NCBI RefSeq assembly: GCF_003033885.1
Contig: NZ_CP024081.1
Location: 328,232-392,231, forward strand
Direction of reading: 5' to 3'
Length of the DNA: 64,000 nt
Origin: Pseudomonas rhizophila
GTDB taxonomy: Bacteria > Pseudomonadota > Gammaproteobacteria > Pseudomonadales > Pseudomonadaceae
The notes under the pieces are model-generated. The model did not search any database. It saw only the letters and a program-made list of their open reading frames with translations, and was not told the DNA's origin. How positions within the stretch are numbered: position 1 is the stretch's first letter; each line of letters begins with the position of its first letter. The position numbers and the translations under genes are program-made. This document shows, in pieces, positions 1-13,080 of this stretch.

Positions 1-90
1 ATCTTCGCCTCCCGGCGCGGGTTGCTGCCGTCGGTGCGCACGCTGATTGATTTTCTGGCCGAAGAATTCAGCCAGAGTGATATGGCGTAG
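1..90 (+). CDS. C-terminal fragment, probably a LysR-family regulator
   Basis: The window opens inside a reading frame that runs 29 codons to a TAG at 88-90. The visible end includes GLLPSVRTLIDFLAEEF, which resembles the last helix of the LysR substrate-binding domain, where phrases such as LPxRVRxFIDFL are common just before the stop. No DNA-binding domain is in view, so the family is inferred from this tail alone and the target is unknown. Bases 91-255 downstream show no gene. Confidence 0.5.
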   Translation: MFASRRGLLPSVRTLIDFLAEEFSQSDMA

Positions 91-255
91 GGCGCAGGCA
101 GCATTACCACCGGATTTCCCTTGTGGGAGTGGACTCACGATCCAGGCATTTTCCCAGGACATTTATCAAGACTGCCATTCATCAGGTGCGCCGCACTGAA
201 AACGCCCCAGGCCCTCAAAAAACACACAGCACCTGTTCGCAACCCAGGAGGCCCC

Positions 256-537
256 ATGAGCAATCCTCAAGACCCAACCATCCCCCAGGCACCCACCAAC
301 CCTAACGACGACGGCTTCGTACTCGGCACCGCCGGCCGCGACGAAGACCCGAACGCCGCCCCGTCCTACGCCATCGACCGTCGCCACGAACGGGATGAAC
401 TGACTCCCGAAGACGCCCGCGGCATGCCCGGCTACCCCGAGAAAAAACCGCCGGCCAAACCGGCTGGTGAAGCAGAGAGTGGCGAGGCAGAACCGGGCAT
501 CGAGACGCCTGAGCAGGGCAACGATAAGGTGGGGTGA
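256..537 (+). CDS. Small acidic, proline-rich hypothetical protein (93 aa)
   Basis: I do not recognise this protein. The start at 256 is chosen because AGGAGG sits at 246-251, five bases before the ATG; an open frame continues upstream to 121 but lacks such a site. The protein is rich in Pro, Asp, Glu and Gly, with no hydrophobic stretch and no signal peptide, so it is probably intrinsically disordered and cytoplasmic. A charged middle part (IDRRHERDELTPEDARGMPG) precedes a Lys/Pro-rich and then Glu-rich tail. It stands alone between a regulator tail and the higBA locus. The good ribosome binding site is the main support that it is real. Confidence 0.6.
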   Translation: MSNPQDPTIPQAPTNPNDDGFVLGTAGRDEDPNAAPSYAIDRRHERDELTPEDARGMPGYPEKKPPAKPAGEAESGEAEPGIETPEQGNDKVG

Positions 538-569
538 GCAGGGCTCACATCCGCTCACATTTTTTGCCG

Positions 570-584
570 AAGTCTTGAAGACTT
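570..584. repeat. Perfect 15-base palindrome upstream of higBA
   Basis: AAGTCTT and AAGACTT flank a single G at 577. It lies between the small hypothetical gene and the two higBA operator-like palindromes, but its arms differ from theirs. It could be a small transcript-end hairpin (no T-run follows) or a regulator site. Function unknown. Confidence 0.35.
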
Positions 585-635
585 GAGTGACTAGGCTAAA
601 AAAATACTTCGGCGACCTTCTGTCTATTTGGCTCT

Positions 636-650
636 ATCGCAATTTGCGAT
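636..650. promoter_or_regulatory. Candidate HigA operator 1
   Basis: ATCGCAATTTGCGAT is a palindrome with 7-base arms around one T. It lies 53 bases upstream of the higB start and resembles the second site at 677-691. The two centres are 41 bases apart, about four helical turns. Antitoxins of this family usually repress their own promoter through such repeats, so binding by the HigA encoded downstream is a reasonable inference. Confidence 0.6.
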
Positions 651-676
651 GCGTCCGATCTGTGTTTAACTCCTCC

Positions 677-691
677 ATAGCAAAATGCGAT
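677..691. promoter_or_regulatory. Candidate HigA operator 2 (imperfect)
   Basis: ATAGCAAAATGCGAT is an imperfect copy of the palindrome at 636-650. It lies just before the higB start codon at 703, where a bound repressor would block transcription or initiation. Confidence 0.5.
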
Positions 692-702
692 AAGGACATT
701 GC

Positions 703-1000
703 ATGCATGTGATCACTGAGAAGCGCATCTGGGAGGCCAAGGAAAAAATGGCCGCGCTGCGCCAATTCGCTGGATCAATGGTATCGGCTTATCAAACGCA
801 CCAGCCCGGCTGACTTCGCTGCGATGAAATCCATTTTTCCCGCAACCGACAAGGTCGGTCCGCTACATGTGTTCGATATTGCTGGCAACAAATTGCGACT
901 GATTGCCGTGGTTCGCTATCGGCCTCAGCGCTTGTACATCAAATGCGTGCTGGATCATCAGGAATACGACAGAGGCAAGTGGAAGGAGGAAAAGGGATGA
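703..1000 (+). pseudogene. higB: higB toxin, frameshifted in an A6 tract
   Basis: The frame from ATG 703 starts MHVITEKRIWEAKEK and then stops after 36 codons. Dropping one A from the run of six at 743-748 restores a 98-residue protein ending at TGA 998-1000. It has the hallmarks of the E. coli HigB mRNA interferase family: an MHxIT start, FPATDKVGPLHVFDI, GNKLRLIAVVRY and a final HxEYDRGKW. These toxins cut mRNA on ribosomes and are bound by the HigA antitoxin. The rest of the gene is undamaged and its stop overlaps the higA start (ATGA), so the lesion looks recent, or is a homopolymer sequencing error, or allows low-level frameshifting. As read, no full toxin is made by standard decoding. 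Confidence 0.8.
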
Positions 1001-1398
1001 GTGCACTAATCGAACAAGTCGCTGCCCATTGGGAGTTTGTGTCGCCCCTGCTGCGCAAACCCGGGAACGAGGAGGACTACGACCGGTTGGTCGCAGCTCT
1101 CGATGAATTGCTGGAATTGATTGGTGAAGACGAAGCCCATCCCCTTATGAGCCTGGTGGACATCATCGGCGAATGGATCGAGGCTTGGGATCACCAACAT
1201 CGGCCAATGCCCAAGGCCAGCGGCGTCGAGACACTTCGCTACCTGATGCGCGAGCATGGGATGAGCCAGAGCGACTTGCCGGGCGTCGGCACCCAGTCGG
1301 TGGTATCGGAGGTGTTGAGCGGCAAGCGCCAGCTCAATTTGAGGCAGATCCGCTGGCTGGCGGGGCGCTTCGGCGTGTCGGTTGAAACCTTTATTTGA
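997..1398 (+). CDS. higA: HigA antitoxin, HTH regulator (133 aa)
   Basis: This is the antitoxin of a HigBA type II pair of the E. coli YgjN/YgjM kind: it should bind HigB through its N-terminal helical part and repress the operon through its C-terminal helix-turn-helix. Residues 1-70 are helical and acidic (NEEDYDRLVAALDELLELIG), and the C-terminal part has an HTH with TQSVVSEVLSGKRQLN followed by LRQIRWLAGRFGVSVETFI. The ATG at 997 overlaps the toxin stop by four bases, which implies translational coupling, and GGAGG upstream is a good ribosome binding site. An upstream extension to 943 lies inside the toxin and is not used here. Length matches the family (about 130-140 aa). The gene is intact although its toxin is not. 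Confidence 0.88.
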   Translation: MSALIEQVAAHWEFVSPLLRKPGNEEDYDRLVAALDELLELIGEDEAHPLMSLVDIIGEWIEAWDHQHRPMPKASGVETLRYLMREHGMSQSDLPGVGTQSVVSEVLSGKRQLNLRQIRWLAGRFGVSVETFI

Positions 1399-1406
1399 CG
1401 GGTCGC

Positions 1407-1495
1407 TGTGGGAGCAAAGCTTGCTCGCGATACAGGCTCCTCGGTTTATGGGGAAGACCGAGTTGTTTTCATCGCGGGCAAGCCTTGCTCCCACA
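1407..1495. repeat. REP-type inverted repeat (REPIN), family A
   Basis: The arms begin TGTGGGAGCAA and end TTGCTCCCACA, with an inner GCTTGCTCGCGAT / ATCGCGGGCAAGC pair. The middle (CTCGGTTTATGG, GACCGAGTT) resembles the elements at 59972 and 62736, so the three belong to one dispersed family. It sits between the converging higA and selO genes, where it may also end transcripts. Confidence 0.85.
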
Positions 1496-1522
1496 TGCCT
1501 TGCCCTCGCAAGACTGAAGGTT

Positions 1523-6386
<4,864 letters not shown>

Positions 6387-6420
6387 AGAGACCGGTCGAG
6401 CAAGTGAAAGTGGGAGCAGT

Positions 6421-8163
6421 TTAGAGGAACAAGCCGGGACCCGGGCGACTTCCTTCGGGGAATCTGACGCCCACTTTGCCGATCTTGTTCCCGTCCATGA
6501 CCGCAACGGTCCAAAGGGTGTTGTTCCAATCCACCTGGTCACCGACTACTGGCGCGCCACCGACTTTCTGGGCGATGAAACGGCCCAGGGACATGTCCGG
6601 ATCGATGCCGTCCAGCTTCAGCCCGTACAGGGCCGCAACCGCGGCCAGCTGGGCGTCTCCTTCGAGTACGAAGTCGCCGAAGAAGCGCAGATCCAAGCCC
6701 CTTTGCGGTGCCTGGCTGAACAGTTTTCCAAGGGCCGGCAAATCGTGTTCATGGCCGATCACACACAGCAAATCACCAACTTCCAGCACCGTACTACCCG
6801 ACGGATGGAGCAGTTGCTGGCCACGAAACAGGGCCGCGATCCGTGTACCGTCGGGCATTTTCAGATCCCGCAGGGGCGAGCCGATGCACCATTTCTCCGC
6901 GCCGAGGCGATAGATGAACAGTTCCCACTCGCTGGTGACGTGGACCTCCAGCGCTGCCCGGGAGATCGGCAGGGGTTCTGGCGGGACGGTAACGTGCAAC
7001 AGTTTGGCGACCCACGGCAGGCTCGTACCCTGCACCAGCAACGACACCAGCACGATAAAGAACGCCAGGTTGAAGTAGAGCTGGGCGTTGGGCAGGCCGG
7101 CCATCAACGGGAACACTGCCAGGATGATTGGCACCGCGCCGCGTAGGCCGACCCAGGAAATGAACACTTTCTCGCGGCCATGGAAAGCCTTGAACGGCAA
7201 CAGCCCCACCATCACCGACAGCGGACGTGCGATCAGGATCATCCACAAGGCCAGGCCCAGGGCCGGCAGGGCGATCGGCAACAGGTCATGGGGCGTGACC
7301 AGCAGCCCCAGCACCAGGAACATGCCGATCTGCGCCAGCCAGGCCATGCCATCGAGCATGTGCAGGATGCCATGACGGCTGCGCACCGGGCGGTTGCCGA
7401 TCACCAGGCCGCACAGGTAAACCGCGAGGAAGCCGCTGCCGTGCAGGGCATTGGTCAGAGCGAACACCGCCAGGCCGCCGCTGATGACGAGGATCGGGTA
7501 GAGCCCGTTGGCCAGGTTGATGCGGTTGACCAGTTGCAGCATCAGCCAGCCACCACCCAGGCCGATCACCCCGCCGATGCCGAATTCACGCAACAAGTGC
7601 CCCAGCAGGTTCCAATGCAGACCGGTTTCACCGCTGGCGAGCATGCCGATCAGGGTTACGGTCAGGAACACCGCCATGGGGTCGTTGCTACCGGACTCGA
7701 TCTCCAGTGTCGCGCTGACCCGCTCGTTCAGGCCCTTGCCGCCCAACAGCGAAAACACCGCCGCGGCATCGGTCGAGCCGACGATGGCGCCAATCAGCAG
7801 ACCTTGCATCAGGTTCAGATTGAACAGCCACGCCGCCGCCAGGCCGGTCAGCCCGGTGGTGATCAGGACGCCAACGGTGGCCAGCGACAATGCTGGCCAC
7901 AACGCCACGCGAAAGCTCGACACCTGCGTGCGCAAGCCGCCGTCCAGCAGAATGACCGCCAGCGCGAGGTTGCCGACCAGATAGGCCGTGGCGTAGTTAT
8001 CGAACAGAATCCCGGCGCCGTCGACACCGGCAACCATGCCCACGGCCAGGATGATCACCAGAATCGGGATGCCCAGGCGGGACGAAAGAGAACTGACCAG
8101 AATGCTCGCACCTACCAGCAACGCGCCGATCAAGAACAGGCTGTTGATGGTCGTCGCAGTCAA
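6421..8163 (-). CDS. nhaP2: K+/H+ antiporter, NhaP2/CvrA type (580 aa)
   Basis: A CPA1-family exchanger that expels K+ (and possibly Na+) for protons. I chose the TTG at 8163: it gives [20 protein letters not shown], aligns with the N-terminus I remember for E. coli NhaP2 (578 aa), and has GGAG eight bases upstream. A longer frame to 8442 encodes unrelated sequence overlapping a REP element. About twelve membrane helices carry the family motifs [16 protein letters not shown] and [12 protein letters not shown], with the ion-binding Asp. The soluble C-terminus has a TrkA_C-like region ([13 protein letters not shown]) and a CorC-like end. It heads a run with mscK and selO. Confidence 0.9.
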   Translation of the reverse strand: MTATTINSLFLIGALLVGASILVSSLSSRLGIPILVIILAVGMVAGVDGAGILFDNYATAYLVGNLALAVILLDGGLRTQVSSFRVALWPALSLATVGVLITTGLTGLAAAWLFNLNLMQGLLIGAIVGSTDAAAVFSLLGGKGLNERVSATLEIESGSNDPMAVFLTVTLIGMLASGETGLHWNLLGHLLREFGIGGVIGLGGGWLMLQLVNRINLANGLYPILVISGGLAVFALTNALHGSGFLAVYLCGLVIGNRPVRSRHGILHMLDGMAWLAQIGMFLVLGLLVTPHDLLPIALPALGLALWMILIARPLSVMVGLLPFKAFHGREKVFISWVGLRGAVPIILAVFPLMAGLPNAQLYFNLAFFIVLVSLLVQGTSLPWVAKLLHVTVPPEPLPISRAALEVHVTSEWELFIYRLGAEKWCIGSPLRDLKMPDGTRIAALFRGQQLLHPSGSTVLEVGDLLCVIGHEHDLPALGKLFSQAPQRGLDLRFFGDFVLEGDAQLAAVAALYGLKLDGIDPDMSLGRFIAQKVGGAPVVGDQVDWNNTLWTVAVMDGNKIGKVGVRFPEGSRPGPGLFL

Positions 8164-8301
8164 AGGCAGTACTCCGAGCAAGCGTGGGGGGCGGGCGCAA
8201 ACTGACCATGCAGTCTGCGTGCCAGCGATTCTAACCTGTTGAAATGTGATGCTGTCAAAAAAGGTTGGCGGATTGTGGGGTACAAGCGCGGCAGCAATAC
8301 C

Positions 8302-8400
8302 GTGGCGAGGGAGCTTGCTCCCGTTCGGCTGCGAAGCAGTCGTCGCTTTTGAGGTTATGGGGCCGCTTCGCAGCCCAGCGGGAGCAAGCTCCCTCGCCAC
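8302..8400. repeat. REP-type inverted repeat, family B
   Basis: The arms are GTGGCGAGGGAGCTTGCTCCC and its reverse complement at the far end, with a second pair (GGCTGCGAAGC / GCTTCGCAGCC) inside. This wording differs from the GTGGGAGCGAGC elements elsewhere in the window. It fills most of the gap between nhaP2 and the chemoreceptor gene. Confidence 0.8.
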
Positions 8401-8454
8401 AAAAGCTGGAGGGTTGATCGCGCACGGTCTGTGGACGATCAACCGTTACGCGGG

Positions 8455-10080
8455 TTAAAGGCTGAACCGCCCAACCATGCTGTTCAAGTCCACGGCCAGA
8501 CGCGACAGTTCGGCACTGGCGGCGCTGGTCTGGTTGGCGCCAGTGGCCGATTGCACCGAAAGGTCGCGGATGTTCACCAGGTTGCGGTCCACTTCACGGG
8601 CCACTTGGGCCTGTTCCTCGGCGGCGCTGGCGATCACCAGGTTGCGTTCGTTGATTTCGACGATGGCGGTGTTGATCGTGTCCAGGGACAGGCCGGCACC
8701 ACGGGCGATGTTCAGCGTCGACTCGGCACGTTCGGTGCTGTTGCGCATCGAATCCACGGCGTGTTCGGTGCCGCTCTGGATGCTGCCGATCATGCGTTCG
8801 ATCTCGCTGGTCGACTGCTGGGTGCGATGGGCCAGAGCGCGCACTTCGTCGGCCACCACGGCGAAACCACGACCGGCCTCACCGGCACGGGCCGCTTCGA
8901 TGGCGGCGTTCAAGGCCAGCAGGTTGGTCTGGTCAGCCAGGCCGCGGATCACGTCCAGCACCTTGCCGATGTCACGGGACTCGTTGGCCAGGTCGCCGAT
9001 CAACGTGGCGGTGCTTTGCACATCGGCGCTCATGCGCTCGATGGCGCTGACAGTTTCCTGTACCAGGTCGCGACCGTCACCGGCAGAGGCGGTGGCGTCT
9101 TTCGAGGCTTCGGAGGTGCTGACCGCGTTGCGCGCCACTTCTTCGACGGCGCTGGTCATCTCGTTGACTGCGGTGGCGGCCTGTTCGATTTCATTATTCT
9201 GCTGGGTCAGGCCACGGGCGCTTTCGTCGGTGACGCTGTTGAGCTCTTCGGCGGCGGAAGCCAGTTGGGTGGCCGAGCCGGAGATCCGTTGCAGGGTGTC
9301 GCGCAGTTTGTCCTGCATGGTCGACATCGCCCGCAGCAGGCGACCGGCTTCATCGTTGCCATCCACGGTAATCGGTCGGGTCAGGTTGCCCTTGGCGATT
9401 TCTTCGGCGGCGTCCAGGGCGCTGCCGATCGGACGGGTAATGCTGTTGGTCAGCAGCCAGGCGAACAGCAGGGTCAGGCCGGTGGCGATGACCAGCAGCG
9501 TGACCACCCAATTGAAGGCCGTTGAATATTGTTGGGTCGCACCCTGATTGAGGGCCTCGGCTTGCTGGTTGTTGATGTCCACCAAGCGGGCGATCGCCGC
9601 GTTGATGGCGTCTGAGTTGCTCAGCAGTTCAGTGTTGAGCAATGCACGCAGTTCATCGAGCTGATTGTTGCGCGACAACGTTTTCATCCGCTCTTCGAGC
9701 TGGCGGTATTGGCCCAGCAATTGAACGTATTGATCGTAGGCGGCCCGCTCTTGCGGGGAGCTGATGAGTTTTTCGTAGGCGCTTTGAGCCGTCTGGATCT
9801 GCTGGTTGCGTTGCTCGAACAAGCTGAAGGTTTTCTGCTGGACGTCCGGTTCGCGGTTGACCAGCAAGCGATAGGACAGCACGCGCAGACGCAGGGTCAG
9901 CGAGGTGAATTCATCCAGGGCCTTGATGCTGGGCACGCTGTTCTGGACGAGGCTTTCGCCGGATGCACGGATTTTGCTCATCTGGCTCAGGGCGAACACC
10001 CCGAGGGCCAGCATCAGGGCGCCGATCAGGGCAAACCCCAGGAACGCCCGCGGCGCGATATTCATATTACGTAGGGACAT
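8455..10080 (-). CDS. Methyl-accepting chemotaxis protein (541 aa)
   Basis: A transmembrane chemoreceptor that signals through CheW and CheA to the flagellar motor. It has an N-terminal membrane helix ([20 protein letters not shown], about 12-31), a periplasmic four-helix-bundle domain of about 155 residues, a second helix (about 190-211), a HAMP domain ([20 protein letters not shown]), and a long cytoplasmic coiled coil with the conserved tip [19 protein letters not shown] and [12 protein letters not shown]. There is no C-terminal NWETF pentapeptide for CheR/CheB tethering. The ligand cannot be read from the sequence. A sigma28-like promoter lies at 10137-10163 in the right orientation. It is a single-gene unit. 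Confidence 0.93.
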   Translation of the reverse strand: MSLRNMNIAPRAFLGFALIGALMLALGVFALSQMSKIRASGESLVQNSVPSIKALDEFTSLTLRLRVLSYRLLVNREPDVQQKTFSLFEQRNQQIQTAQSAYEKLISSPQERAAYDQYVQLLGQYRQLEERMKTLSRNNQLDELRALLNTELLSNSDAINAAIARLVDINNQQAEALNQGATQQYSTAFNWVVTLLVIATGLTLLFAWLLTNSITRPIGSALDAAEEIAKGNLTRPITVDGNDEAGRLLRAMSTMQDKLRDTLQRISGSATQLASAAEELNSVTDESARGLTQQNNEIEQAATAVNEMTSAVEEVARNAVSTSEASKDATASAGDGRDLVQETVSAIERMSADVQSTATLIGDLANESRDIGKVLDVIRGLADQTNLLALNAAIEAARAGEAGRGFAVVADEVRALAHRTQQSTSEIERMIGSIQSGTEHAVDSMRNSTERAESTLNIARGAGLSLDTINTAIVEINERNLVIASAAEEQAQVAREVDRNLVNIRDLSVQSATGANQTSAASAELSRLAVDLNSMVGRFSL

Positions 10081-10136
10081 GGAAAGTACCGGAAGGGGGC
10101 GCGTCCGTGCGGGGGTGGTGACAGGTGTTCCCTGAC

Positions 10137-10163
10137 TTATCGGTCATACGACTAAAGTCTTGA
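10137..10163 (-). promoter_or_regulatory. Sigma28 (FliA)-like promoter of the chemoreceptor
   Basis: Read on the minus strand, TCAA, 15 bases, then ACCGATAA. The flagellar sigma28 consensus is TAAA-N15-GCCGATAA, so there is one mismatch in each box and exact spacing. It would give a leader of about 50 bases before the start codon at 10080. Confidence 0.6.
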
Positions 10164-10338
10164 GTCGCTGCGTGCTTTTGTCGCAGGGCAGCGCCTGCTG
10201 CGCGACGAAGGGCGGGAACCAGATCTTCCATTCACAGTCTTTACAGCTCGCCAGCGAAGCACCGCCGCCCCAAGTCGTGGCATTGACGGTGACTTTTCTT
10301 TATCGTACGCGCCCCCTTGAAAAAGCCTGGAAATCAAT

Positions 10339-10569
10339 ATGTTGGAAACATCCCTCAGCCAACTGGAACAACTGGTCAACGACCTGGTGCAACAGAACCG
10401 TCAACTGGCCGGCCTGAATGAGACCCTGAACGCGGAACTGGCCAAGGCCAAGGATGAAAATGAAAGCCTGCAACTGAGCCTGATGGAACAGGAAGAGCTG
10501 CACGGCACCACCGCCGCGCGCATCCAGGCCCTGATCGAGCGCGCCAGCGCCGGTCCTGTCAGCGCATGA
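10339..10569 (+). CDS. Short coiled-coil protein, TIGR02449/ZapB-like (76 aa)
   Basis: A small protein made almost wholly of heptad-like helix: LSQLEQLVNDLVQQNRQLA, then NETLNAELAKAKDENESLQ and MEQEELHGTTAARIQALIE. It resembles in size and layout the coiled-coil proteins (TIGR02449) encoded next to zapA in gamma-proteobacteria, and ZapB in general. The stop overlaps the next start as ATGA, so the two products are probably made together and may form a complex. The ribosome binding site is weak (GGAAATCA before the ATG). A role at the division ring is inferred from the pairing only. Confidence 0.72.
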   Translation: MLETSLSQLEQLVNDLVQQNRQLAGLNETLNAELAKAKDENESLQLSLMEQEELHGTTAARIQALIERASAGPVSA

Positions 10570-10868
10570 AGCATGGCGCCGACGGGGTGACGGTCGTCTC
10601 GATTCTGGGAGAGGACTATTCAATCAAGGCGCCGGCCGGGCAGGAACAGGCCCTGCTGGACGCCGCTTCGATGCTCAAGGCCGCTCTGGCCGACACCAAA
10701 AGGAAATACCCGACGCTGATCGGTGATCGTCTGCTGGTGCTGGCGGCCATGAACCTGTGCTCGCAGCAGATGGAAATGCAGAAGCAACATCAAGCGGAAC
10801 TCGACCGTTACCAAGAGCAAGTCAGCGCCACGGTCGAGGTCATTTCCAAGACGATTCAGCAGGCTTGA
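10566..10868 (+). CDS. zapA: ZapA-like cell division protein (100 aa)
   Basis: ZapA proteins cross-link FtsZ filaments at the division site. The N-terminal part has the usual beta-hairpin look (VTVVSILGEDYSIKAPAGQE, about 8-27), then the helix LLDAASMLKAALADTKRKYP, the conserved GDRLLVLAAMNL, and a C-terminal dimerising coiled coil (MQKQHQAELDRYQEQVSATV). It overlaps the preceding coiled-coil gene by four bases. In other pseudomonads zapA sits beside the 6S RNA gene and ygfA; neither is here, so this may be a second, divergent copy. A REP element follows the stop. Confidence 0.78.
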   Translation: MKHGADGVTVVSILGEDYSIKAPAGQEQALLDAASMLKAALADTKRKYPTLIGDRLLVLAAMNLCSQQMEMQKQHQAELDRYQEQVSATVEVISKTIQQA

Positions 10869-10912
10869 AGTCGCAACTTGGCTTACAAAGCGTCGTTGTC
10901 TGTACTTAAGTC

Positions 10913-11003
10913 ATCGCGAGCAGGCTCGCTCCCACATGGGGCTGAGTGAACGCAATATCCGTGTTCACCGCCGATTCACTGTGGGAGCGAGCCTGCTCGC
11001 GAT
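10913..11003. repeat. REP-type inverted repeat (REPIN), family C
   Basis: ATCGCGAGCAGGCTCGCTCCCACA and its reverse complement (CTGTGGGAGCGAGCC then TGCTCGCGAT) flank a 40-base middle. It lies between the converging zapA-like gene and the acyl-CoA dehydrogenase gene. Confidence 0.88.
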
Positions 11004-11032
11004 TGGGTTTCAGCCGCGCCGCAAGAACTGGA

Positions 11033-12835
11033 TCAGAACCACTCCTCCCGCATCCCAAGGCAGGTATCATCCCGCGCCTCAAGCAGCGCCAGCTCATGCT
11101 GACAACCCGGCACTTCCCAGGTCAGGAAATACCGCGCCGCTTGCAGCTTGCCCTTATAGAAGTCGGTGTCCGTCGCGTTCCCCTTGGCCAGGCCTTCCTC
11201 GGCCCGAATCGCCTGCTCCAGCCAGCGCCAGCCAATCACCATGTGCCCAAACACCTTGAGATACAGCGCCGAGTTGGCGAGGCTGCTGTTGACCTTGCCT
11301 TGGGCCAGGTCCGTCAGCAGGCCCAGGGTCACCGTTTGCAGGCGCGCCACCAGGGCTTCCAGCGGCTGACGCAAAGGCGTCAACGATTCGTACGCCTGGG
11401 CGCGTTCGCTGGTGTCGGCCACCAGGCGGATCAGTTGCTTGAGCCCTGCACCGCCGTTTTGCGCCAGTTTGCGGCCCAGCAGGTCCAGGGACTGGATGCC
11501 GTGAGTACCTTCATGAATCGGGTTCAAGCGGTTGTCGCGGTAATACTGTTCGACCGGGTATTCGCGGGTATAGCCGTGGCCCCCCAGAATCTGGATCGCC
11601 AGTTCGTTGGCTTTCAGGCAAAACTCCGATGGCCAGGATTTGACGATGGGGGTCAGCAGATCCAGCAACTCATGGGCGCGTCTGCGCTCGGCTTCGCTTT
11701 CAAGGGTGGTGGTGTCGTCGAACAGGCGTGCGGCGTACAGGCCCAAGTCAAATGCGCCTTCAACGTAGGCCTTCTGGGTCAGCAGCATGCGACGTACATC
11801 GGCGTGCTGGATGATCGCCACGGGAGCGGTGGTGGGGTCCTTGCTGTCGGGCACCCGGCCCTGCGGACGTTCGCGGGCGTATTCAAGGGAATACAGGTAG
11901 CCGGCGTAACCCAGCATGACCGCACCCATGCCAACGCCGATCCGCGCTTCGTTCATCATCTGGAACATGTAGCTCAGGCCGTGGTGCGGTTTCCCCACGA
12001 GGTAACCGACGCATTCGCCGTTGTCGCCGAAGTTCAGCGCCGTGGAGGTGGTGCCGCGCCAGCCCATCTTGTGGAACAGCCCGGCCAGCAGCACGTCGTT
12101 ACGCTGGCCGAGGCTGCCGTCGTCGTTGACCAGGAACTTGGGCACGATAAACAGCGAGATGCCCTTAACGCCGGGTGGCGCGTCCGGCAGTTTCGCCAGG
12201 ACCATGTGCACGATGTTTTCCGACAGCGGATGATCGCCGCCGGAGATGAAGATCTTGTTGCCCTTGAGCCGATAAGTGCCGTCGGATGCCGGCTCCGCAC
12301 GGGTACGAATATCCGATAGCGAAGATCCGGCGTGGGGTTCGGTCAGGGCCATGGTGCCGAAGAAGCGACCATCGATCATCGGTTGCAGGAAACGTTGTTT
12401 CTGCTCCTCGCTGCCGAAGCTTTCGATCAGGTTCGCCGCGCCCATGGTCAGGAACGGGTAAGAGGTCGAAGCGGCGTTGGCCGACTGAAAGTGCGCGAAG
12501 CAGGCTTGGGACAGCAGCGTCGGCAATTGCATGCCGCCGGCGTCGAAACTGCGTGCGGCATTGAGAAAACCGGCCTCCAGGAAGGCATCCACCGCCGGCT
12601 TTACTTCCGGAATCAGGATCGCCTGACCGTCCTCGTAGCGCGGCTCGTTTTCATCGTTCTTGCGGTTATGCGGTGCGAAATATTTTTCGGCGATGCTGCG
12701 GGCGGTGCCGATGGCCGCGTCGAAGGTTTCGCGATTGTGCTCGGCGAACCGCTCGCGCTGGGTCAAGCCCTCGGCATCAAGGACTTCATACAGCTCGAAA
12801 GCCAGATTTCGGGAACTGAGCAACGTCTCGGACAT
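11033..12835 (-). CDS. Acyl-CoA dehydrogenase with C-terminal extension (600 aa)
   Basis: A FAD enzyme of fatty acid beta-oxidation that forms the trans-2,3 double bond in acyl-CoA and passes electrons to ETF. It shows MALTEPHAGSSLSDIRTRA (substrate and FAD loop), GNKIFISGGDH, EARIGVGMGAVMLGYAGY, and ILGGHGYTREYPVEQYYRD leading to the catalytic Glu in IHEGTHGIQ. The roughly 130 residues after that form the extra C-terminal domain found in the 600-residue subclass. PAO1 has a homologue at this map position (PA5020, from memory). Chain-length preference cannot be read. The start has a good ribosome binding site and the gene stands alone between REP elements. Confidence 0.92.
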   Translation of the reverse strand: MSETLLSSRNLAFELYEVLDAEGLTQRERFAEHNRETFDAAIGTARSIAEKYFAPHNRKNDENEPRYEDGQAILIPEVKPAVDAFLEAGFLNAARSFDAGGMQLPTLLSQACFAHFQSANAASTSYPFLTMGAANLIESFGSEEQKQRFLQPMIDGRFFGTMALTEPHAGSSLSDIRTRAEPASDGTYRLKGNKIFISGGDHPLSENIVHMVLAKLPDAPPGVKGISLFIVPKFLVNDDGSLGQRNDVLLAGLFHKMGWRGTTSTALNFGDNGECVGYLVGKPHHGLSYMFQMMNEARIGVGMGAVMLGYAGYLYSLEYARERPQGRVPDSKDPTTAPVAIIQHADVRRMLLTQKAYVEGAFDLGLYAARLFDDTTTLESEAERRRAHELLDLLTPIVKSWPSEFCLKANELAIQILGGHGYTREYPVEQYYRDNRLNPIHEGTHGIQSLDLLGRKLAQNGGAGLKQLIRLVADTSERAQAYESLTPLRQPLEALVARLQTVTLGLLTDLAQGKVNSSLANSALYLKVFGHMVIGWRWLEQAIRAEEGLAKGNATDTDFYKGKLQAARYFLTWEVPGCQHELALLEARDDTCLGMREEWF

Positions 12836-12941
12836 GGCGGCTTACCTTTTTTTGGAATGGGCCGAGTCTAGGCGTGGCAATAGAGGCTGAACAGGATGAT
12901 TGATTTGGGTGATGGAGGAGAGAGGGCGACGCTAATCAAAA

Positions 12942-13031
12942 TGTGGGAGCGAGCCTGCTCGCGATAGCGGTGGGTCAGTCAGGAATGTTGTCGACTGATC
13001 CACCGCTATCGCGAGCAGGCTCGCTCCCACA
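12942..13031. repeat. REP-type inverted repeat (REPIN), family C
   Basis: TGTGGGAGCGAGCCTGCTCG CGATAGCGGTGG and its reverse complement surround a short middle, so the arms are 30 bases or longer. It lies between putA (stop at 13081) and the acyl-CoA dehydrogenase start. Confidence 0.9.
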
Positions 13032-13080
13032 GGGATTTTGATGACCAGGCACCCATTGCAGATGCCTGGTCTACAGCGGT

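Noticed and set aside
118..142. REP-like half sequence TTGTGGGAGTGGACTCACGA
   Set aside because: Only one degenerate arm is present with no partner within 150 bases, so it is not called as an element.
10869..11032. Possible 6S RNA gene after the zapA-like gene
   Set aside because: In other pseudomonads ssrS follows zapA, but here only 44 bases precede a REP element and no long rod with a central bubble can be drawn.
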